The notes below the pieces were generated by a model. That model did no database searches, was not told the DNA's origin, and was given only the letters and a program-made list of their open reading frames with translations. From the NCBI RefSeq assembly GCF_000499385.1, contig NW_013651754.1, positions 30,660 through 94,659 on the forward strand: a stretch of 64,000 nt of DNA. The letters are read 5' to 3'. How positions within the stretch are numbered: position 1 is the first letter of the stretch; every line of letters starts with the position of its first letter. Made by a program: the position numbers and the translations under genes. This stretch comes from Eimeria necatrix. Lineage: Eukaryota; Apicomplexa; Conoidasida; Eucoccidiorida; Eimeriidae. This document shows, piece by piece, positions 59,616-64,000 of this stretch.

Positions 59616-60082
59616 TTGTTTCTTTTATTTCTTTTCCACTTCTCACTTCGCAAAGGCCCCAGTTCTTTTTCAATTGTTTCTTTCTTCACTTTCTTCAAAC
59701 CCTTCACCACAACTGAAACTCCATTTAACTTCTTTTCCAAATCCAACTCCAACTCGGGGGCCCCCGGGGGCCCCGGTACCCTCGGGGGCCCCTGGGGCCC
59801 CCGGTACCCTGGGGGCCCCTCGTACCCTGGGGGCCCCTCGTACCCTGGGGGCCCCTCGTACCCTGGGGGCCCCTGGGGCCCCTGGGGCCCCTGGGGCCCC
59901 TGGGGCCCCTGGTACCCTGGGGGCCCCTGGGGCCCCTGGGGCCCCTGGGGCCCCTGGTACCCTGGGGGCCCCTGGGGCCCCTGGGGCCCCGGGGGCCCCG
60001 GGGGCCCCTGGGGGCCCTGGGGCCCCGGGGGCCCCTGGGGGCCCCCCGGGCCGTGGGGGCCCCCGTAGGGTTTGTTTGGCAT
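57568..60082 (-). CDS. SAM50: SAM50/Tob55 (Omp85 family, mitochondrial outer-membrane beta-barrel insertase) with collagen-like N-terminus
   Basis: SAM50 inserts beta-barrel proteins into the mitochondrial outer membrane. Exon 1 (60082-59647) encodes about 105 residues of Gly-x-x repeats (GPQ, GPP, GYE) and then [20 protein letters not shown]; in phase it joins exon 2 (from 59396) [20 protein letters not shown] and [12 protein letters not shown], completing one POTRA domain. Barrel segments follow: [79 protein letters not shown], then after an intron (58305-58065) [20 protein letters not shown] and the C-terminal strand [12 protein letters not shown]. The order and motifs (RGF, LGGD) match SAM50. 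Ser, Gln and Leu runs interrupt the barrel. The frame changes once in GGGGCCCCCC DNA at about 59262-59300 and once at CCCC (58627-58630); these may be sequence errors. Middle exon borders near 59170-58750 are unresolved. Confidence 0.85.
59755..60072. repeat. 9-bp GGGGCCCCTGGTACC-type minisatellite coding collagen-like repeats
   Basis: About 34 nine-base units (plus strand GGGGCCCCT or GTACCCTGG variants). On the minus strand each unit encodes one Gly-Pro-Gln, Gly-Pro-Pro or Gly-Tyr-Glu triplet in the first exon of SAM50. Confidence 0.9.
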
Positions 60083-60220
60083 TGTTGGAGAAGTTGAAGA
60101 AATAAAAATGAAAAGTTTTAAAGGGAGTTGCGGGATGGGTGCAGCAGCTGAGCTGTCTGTACACCCGAAGCCTGCGAGGGGGCCCCCAGATTTGCGTGCG
60201 AATTTGCACACGCACCCATC
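60083..60220. promoter_or_regulatory. presumed SAM50 5' region with CTGTACACCC element
   Basis: The 140 bp between the SAM50 ATG and the next telomere-type array. It holds GTCTGTACACCCG at about 60159, one arm of the palindrome that recurs through the right half of the window. Promoter function is inferred from position only. Confidence 0.3.
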
Positions 60221-60272
60221 CCCAAACCCTAAACCCTAAACCCTAAACCCTAAACCCTAAACCCTAAACCCT
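60221..60272 (+). repeat. interstitial telomere-type array (CCCTAAA)n
   Basis: Seven perfect heptamers upstream of SAM50. Confidence 0.95.
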
Positions 60273-60354
60273 CACACACCCCGACCCCAAACCCTGAAGG
60301 CACTGGGAGGAAGCAGCGAGCAGCGCCTTTCTGCTGTCTTCAGCAGCAGTGAAA

Positions 60355-60446
60355 GGGTTTAGGGTTTAGGGTTTAGGGTTTAGGGTTCAGGTTCGCGGAT
60401 CGGGAGCTAGGGTTTAGGGTTTAGGGTTTAGGGTTTAGGGTTTAGT
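60355..60446 (-). repeat. interstitial telomere-type arrays (TTTAGGG on plus strand)
   Basis: Two blocks of four to six heptamers (60355-60390 and 60408-60446) separated by about 18 bp; inverted relative to the array at 60221. Confidence 0.93.
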
Positions 60447-60579
60447 GCTGGGAGGACCAGGCACACTAAGCGGGACAGAAGAAAATAAAAATTAAATTTA
60501 TTTTCGAATTTTATTTTATTTATTTCTTTTTTGCTGCTGCAAATAGAAGCAAATAGTTCGCCGGGGGTCGGCTGTCTGG

Positions 60580-60583
<4 letters not shown>

Positions 60584-60633
<50 letters not shown>

Positions 60634-60640
60634 ATGCGGC
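60584..60640. repeat. (CTG)n
   Basis: About sixteen uninterrupted CTG triplets in otherwise AT-rich sequence without a recognised gene (60450-60800). Confidence 0.9.
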
Positions 60641-60813
60641 GCAGCAGCGGGCCCCGAAGCAAGTCCTACTCTAAAGCTGGAAATAATAATTATTTGTAAA
60701 TTTTTATTTTTATTTTTATTTTTATTTATTTAAATTTTTTATTTTTTTGTTTTTTAATTTGTTGTCGAAGCCACGAGGAAGGACTGGGGAAGCTGTGGGG
60801 CGCCTACATAGTA

Positions 60814-61072
60814 AACCCTAAACCCTAAACCCTACTGTCTGAGCCCTAAACCCTAAACCCTAAACCCTAAGCCCTAAACCCCAGTCCCTATGCCCTGAGC
60901 CCTAAACCCTAAACCCTAAACCCTAAACCCTCATACGCCCCGAGTTCTACACTGTGAACGTTAGACTCCAGACCCACAGCTCTAAACCCTGAATCCTGAA
61001 TCCCATCATCTAAGCCCTAATCCCTAAACCCTAAACCCTAAACCCTAAACCCTAAACCCTAAACCCTCAACT
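60814..61072 (+). repeat. degenerate telomere-type arrays
   Basis: Four blocks of CCCTAAA separated by mutated heptamers (GTCCCTATGCCCTGAGCCCTA, CCTGAATCCTGAATCCC and similar), as if a long array is decaying by point mutation. Confidence 0.9.
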
Positions 61073-61184
61073 TTATACTCTAAACCCTCAGTAAAGTTTG
61101 GCTCGTAACACTTAATAAAATCTTTCTTATTTTTAAGTCTTCATTCCAGCTCAAAAAGAAGCCGGCCAAGAGCTGCTCAAGCGT

Positions 61185-61260
61185 CTCTAGGGTTTACGAT
61201 TAAGAGTTTAGGGTTTAGGGTTTAGGGTTTAGGATTTAGGGTTTAGGGTTTAGGGTTTGG
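61185..61260 (-). repeat. interstitial telomere-type array (TTTAGGG on plus strand)
   Basis: About eight heptamers, a few degenerate; inverted relative to the preceding block. Confidence 0.92.
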
Positions 61261-61361
61261 GCACTGTGAAGAGCTGAGCAAGCGAGGCGCCCAATCAAAG
61301 ATACCCTAAAATTTGTCTGGAGAGAAGTTGTCTCACTGTTTTATTCTTTCGTTTATTTATT

Positions 61362-62336
61362 TGGCTAGCTGTGGCTAGCTGCAGCTAGCTGTCAGCTAGC
61401 TAGTTAGCTAGCTGGCTAGCTGGCCGGCTAGCTGGCTGACTAGCTGACAGCTAGCTGCAGCTGGCTATCTAGCTCGCTGGCCAGCTAGCTGGCTAGCTAG
61501 CTGGCGTTAGCATACACAGATGGCTAGCTGCAGCTAGCTGCGGTTCCAGCTAGATACAGCTAGCTGCAGCTAGCTAGCCACAGCTAGCTGCAGCTAGCTA
61601 ACTGCAGCTAGCTGCAGCTAGCTGTGGCTGGAGTCATTCAGGTTCCCATTCTGTACTTTCATTTAGCTAGCTGGGGTAGAACGTTTCTGGCTAGCTGGCC
61701 ACCTCCGCATGCTCATGTCAGCTAGCTAGTTAGCTAGCTAGCTAGCCACCTAGCCAACCAGCTAGCCAGCTAGCTAGCTGGCGAGCCAGCCAGCTAGCTA
61801 GCCAGCTAGCTAGCTAGCCAGCCACAGGCCTACGGGTAAACCCAAAAGCGCAAGGAGTGCAGCAGCCCCTAAGACTTTTGGTTAAAGGGCTGGATAGCCA
61901 GCCTTCGTGACAGGTGACTGGCTAGCTAGCTAGATAGCTAGCTAGCTAGCTAGCCAGTCAGTCAGTCAGATAGCAAGCTAGCTAGCTAGCTATAGAGCTA
62001 GCTTGCTAGGCAGTCAGCTAGCTTGAAGCGCAGCTAGCCGTACAGCCAGCCCAAATTACAGCTAGCTGGCTAGCTAGCTAGCTAGCTAGCCACAGCAGTG
62101 CACAGCTAGATGGGTGAACGCTAGCTAGCTAGCTTAGAGCAAGTGTAGCTAGCCAGCTATCCAGCTAGCTAGTCCAGCGATAGCTAGCCAGTCCAAACTA
62201 CGGCTGTCTCGCTAGCTAGCTAGCTGGCTAGCTAGATGGCTAGCTGGCTAGCTAGCCTAGCCAGCTTAAACTACGGCTGTCTCGCTAGCTAGCTAGCTGG
62301 CTAGCTAGCCGGCTAGCTAGCTAGCTAGCTTGCTGA
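61362..62336. repeat. GCTA/GCTAGC satellite-like array
   Basis: Nearly 1 kb of GCTA tetramers with GCTGGCTA, GCAGCTA and CAGCTAGCTG variants, broken by short unique stretches (61625-61720, 61825-61915). A 75-bp higher-order unit containing AAACTACGGCTGTCTCGC occurs at about 62196 and again at 62269. Confidence 0.9.
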
Positions 62337-62385
62337 ATGGGTTGGTGGCACTAATTGATTTGCAGATTCATTTGTTTCATATTTT

Positions 62386-62389
62386 TCTT

Positions 62390-62452
<63 letters not shown>

Positions 62453-62460
62453 TTTTCTTT

Positions 62461-62491
<31 letters not shown>

Positions 62492-62503
62492 TTTGGCAAA
62501 ATA
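62386..62503. repeat. (ATTT)n microsatellite
   Basis: About 28 TTTA tetramers with one interruption (TTTTCTTTTT at 62453). Confidence 0.93.
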
Positions 62504-62577
62504 AACTCATCAATGTGTTTATTTGTTTTATTCTCTCTTGTCTTTTATTCGACCTCCAGCATTCTGTTGCTCGCCGG

Positions 62578-62649
62578 ATCCCTAAACCCTAAACCCTAAA
62601 CCCTAAACCCTAAACCCTAGACCCTAAACCCTAAACCCTAAACCCTAAA
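62578..62649 (+). repeat. interstitial telomere-type array (CCCTAAA)n
   Basis: Ten heptamers, one CCCTAGA variant. Confidence 0.95.
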
Positions 62650-62689
62650 GGCGCTCTGCAGCACTGAGTGAGTTGAAAGTGGGGGCTGG

Positions 62690-62712
62690 CTCGAGGTGTA
62701 CGTACACCCGAG
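62690..62712. promoter_or_regulatory. palindrome CTCGAGGTGTACGTACACCCGAG-type element
   Basis: A 23-bp near-perfect inverted repeat centred on GTGTACGTACAC. The same 14-bp core GGTGTACGTACACC recurs at 63604-63617. A protein-binding site is likely from the symmetry; function is not known. Confidence 0.5.
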
Positions 62713-62737
62713 AGGCTGTGGGTAGCAGCAAAAAGTT

Positions 62738-62842
62738 TTATTTAATTTTTAATTTTATTTTAAAAAAACTTTTTAATCTTTTTAGGGTTTCATTTGCACT
62801 GAGTGGCGAGCTGCTGCTGCGGCGGCTGCTTGAAATGTCTGG

Positions 62843-62905
<63 letters not shown>

Positions 62906-63088
62906 TGTGGGCAGCGGCTGCTGCTGTTGTTGCTGTTGTTGTTGCTGCTGCAGCTGCTGATGCTGCATTCGGTGCTGCTGCTGCCGTCTCCGCTGCAGCT
63001 GCTGCAGCTGCTGCAGCAGCTGCAGCAGCTGCTGCTGCTGCGCACTCGGTTGTCTGAGTTGAGGGCTCAGGGCTTTAGAAAAGAGCAA
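62738..63088 (-). CDS. possible Gln/Ser-rich exon, unassigned
   Basis: A minus-strand frame from an acceptor-like TTTGCTCTTTTCTAAAG near 63075 reads SPQLRQPSAQQQQLLQLLQQ, then Gln, His and Ser runs, SPDISSSRRSSSSPLSANET and a Lys-rich end to a stop at 62738. It has no ATG and no domain. Gln and Ser usage in this frame resembles the true genes in the window, but simple repeats alone could give it. Confidence 0.3.
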
Positions 63089-63242
63089 ATTAAATCTCCT
63101 TAAACAATTTTAGAATTAAAAAAGAATTAAAAAAGAATTAAAAAGATAATTTGCGCAAAAGAAGAGAAAAGCTCGCAGAGAAGTTGAAAGGCCGAACAGA
63201 CACAGTGCGAGGCAATCGCTGGCTGCTGCTGCTGCTTCGACT

Positions 63243-63286
<44 letters not shown>

Positions 63287-63598
63287 TCCAGGCAATGTTT
63301 CGAACAAGTAAATATAAAATTCATTTAAAAATGAAAAAGAATTCCTAAAAATTAAAACAATTGTCGCTTTGTGCTCCGGTGTATCGACAGCCCAGGCACA
63401 TCGCCCGGCAGTGCTGCGCCGCGCCGCTGCTGCTGCTTCTCTCTTTTTTCTTTTTAATTTCGCCAGTTTTATTTTTGTTTTGTTTTAAAAGACAAAACAA
63501 CTTCTTTTTATTTCATTTGTCCATTTAAAAGACTGAACTGCAGCAGCTGCTGCTGAAGTTCGCCGCGGCGGCCGCTGCGCCGGACCACTGGACCGCCG
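63089..63598. other. AT-rich and CAG-rich spacer
   Basis: AT-rich around 63090-63150, 63300-63360 and 63440-63510, and a CAG cluster at 63240-63290. Nothing else recognised. Confidence 0.45.
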
Positions 63599-63599
63599 G

Positions 63600-63621
63600 C
63601 GCGAGGTGTACGTACACCTGA
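63600..63621. promoter_or_regulatory. second copy of the GGTGTACGTACACC palindrome
   Basis: CGAGGTGTACGTACACCTGA, a perfect 16-bp palindrome (AGGTGTACGTACACCT), followed directly by (CAG)n and then a telomere-type array at 63799. Same core as at 62690. Confidence 0.5.
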
Positions 63622-63798
63622 ACAGCAGCAGCAGCATCGCCGCAGCAGCAGCAGCAGCGCAGCAGCAGCAGCAGCAGCGCAGCAGCAGCAGCAGAAGCGC
63701 TGCAGCGCAGCAGCAGCAAAGACGGGAAGGTCCGCGTGGGCGAGTGAGCCGCGAGGCCGGGGGCAGCCGCCGCAGAGGCCCGCAGCGCCGCACAGCAG

Positions 63799-63842
63799 CA
63801 AACCCTAAACCCTAAACCCTAAACCCTAAACCCTAAACCCTC
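63799..63842 (+). repeat. interstitial telomere-type array (CCCTAAA)n
   Basis: Six perfect heptamers. Confidence 0.95.
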
Positions 63843-63952
63843 ATAGAAAATGCACAGGCGCAGCGAGGCGGCCGCAGGCCCCCACGATGACTCCATGTTG
63901 ATGATTCCGCCCCCAGGGTTTAAATTCATTCCCAGATTCGAAACAGTGAGCC

Positions 63953-64000
63953 CAAACCCTAAACCCTAAACCCTAAACCCTAAACCCTAAACCCTAAACC
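63953..64000 (+). repeat. telomere-type array (CCCTAAA)n reaching the window edge
   Basis: About seven perfect heptamers to the last base. On the plus strand a right-hand chromosome end should read TTTAGGG, so this orientation argues against a terminal telomere at this edge. Confidence 0.95.

Noticed and set aside
59246..60211. Stand-alone collagen-like protein on the minus strand
   Set aside because: The Gly-x-x run leads in frame into a POTRA strand and a phase-matched donor, so it is the first exon of SAM50.
63953..64000. True chromosome end at the right edge
   Set aside because: CCCTAAA on the plus strand is the orientation of a left-hand end; similar short arrays are interstitial throughout the right third.

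Overview
The window looks like nuclear DNA of a coccidian apicomplexan, most probably Eimeria. The reasons are: protein-coding (CAG)n tracts read as long Gln/Ala/Ser runs in almost every gene; CCCTAAA telomere-type heptamers scattered internally; alternation of repeat-poor and repeat-rich blocks; spliced genes with GT-AG introns; and an EGF-type, microneme-like surface protein. No bacterial, viral or transposon genes were recognised. All gene models below were built by eye from splice signals, phase matching and family motifs.

Layout. 1-5.1 kb (minus): a PAP/OAS1-type nucleotidyltransferase that runs off the left edge, and the 3' end of an upstream neighbour. 5.1-12.8 kb: repeat-poor, no gene recognised. 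12.9-16 kb (plus): signal peptide, five EGF-like modules and one membrane span (microneme type). 16.7-22 kb (plus): a large Arg/Ser/Gly/Pro/Gln-rich CCCH zinc-finger protein. 22.7-29.4 kb (minus, repeat-poor): two paralogous ten- and nine-exon genes for small single-pass membrane proteins that I cannot assign to a known family. 29.4-33 kb: no gene recognised. 33-38.3 kb (minus): a giant Ala/Gln-rich protein ending in a telobox-type Myb domain, the kind that binds telomeric DNA. 40.4-41.5 kb (minus): a macro-domain protein. 41.9-48.1 kb (minus): Gln/Ala-rich proteins. 49.1-50.6 kb (plus): Hikeshi/OPI10. 51.7-52.6 kb (minus): an apparently mitochondrial single-span protein. 53.3-56 kb (plus): an unassigned four-exon gene whose first intron holds the assembly gap. 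57.6-60.1 kb (minus): SAM50/Tob55, the Omp85-family mitochondrial outer-membrane insertase, with a collagen-like N-terminal extension. 60.2-64 kb: mostly (CCCTAAA)n, (GCTA)n and (ATTT)n arrays.

The genes do not form one pathway; they are ordinary housekeeping genes (SAM50, Hikeshi, macro domain, nucleotidyltransferase, CCCH protein) plus lineage-specific surface or membrane proteins. The telomere-type arrays point CCCTAAA rightwards at the right edge, the wrong orientation for a right-hand chromosome end, so I read them as interstitial. The most novel items are the paired membrane-protein family, the telobox Myb protein in a genome full of interstitial telomere repeats, the collagen-like tail on SAM50, stop codons supplied by telomere-type repeats, and a recurring GGTGTACGTACACC-like palindrome.
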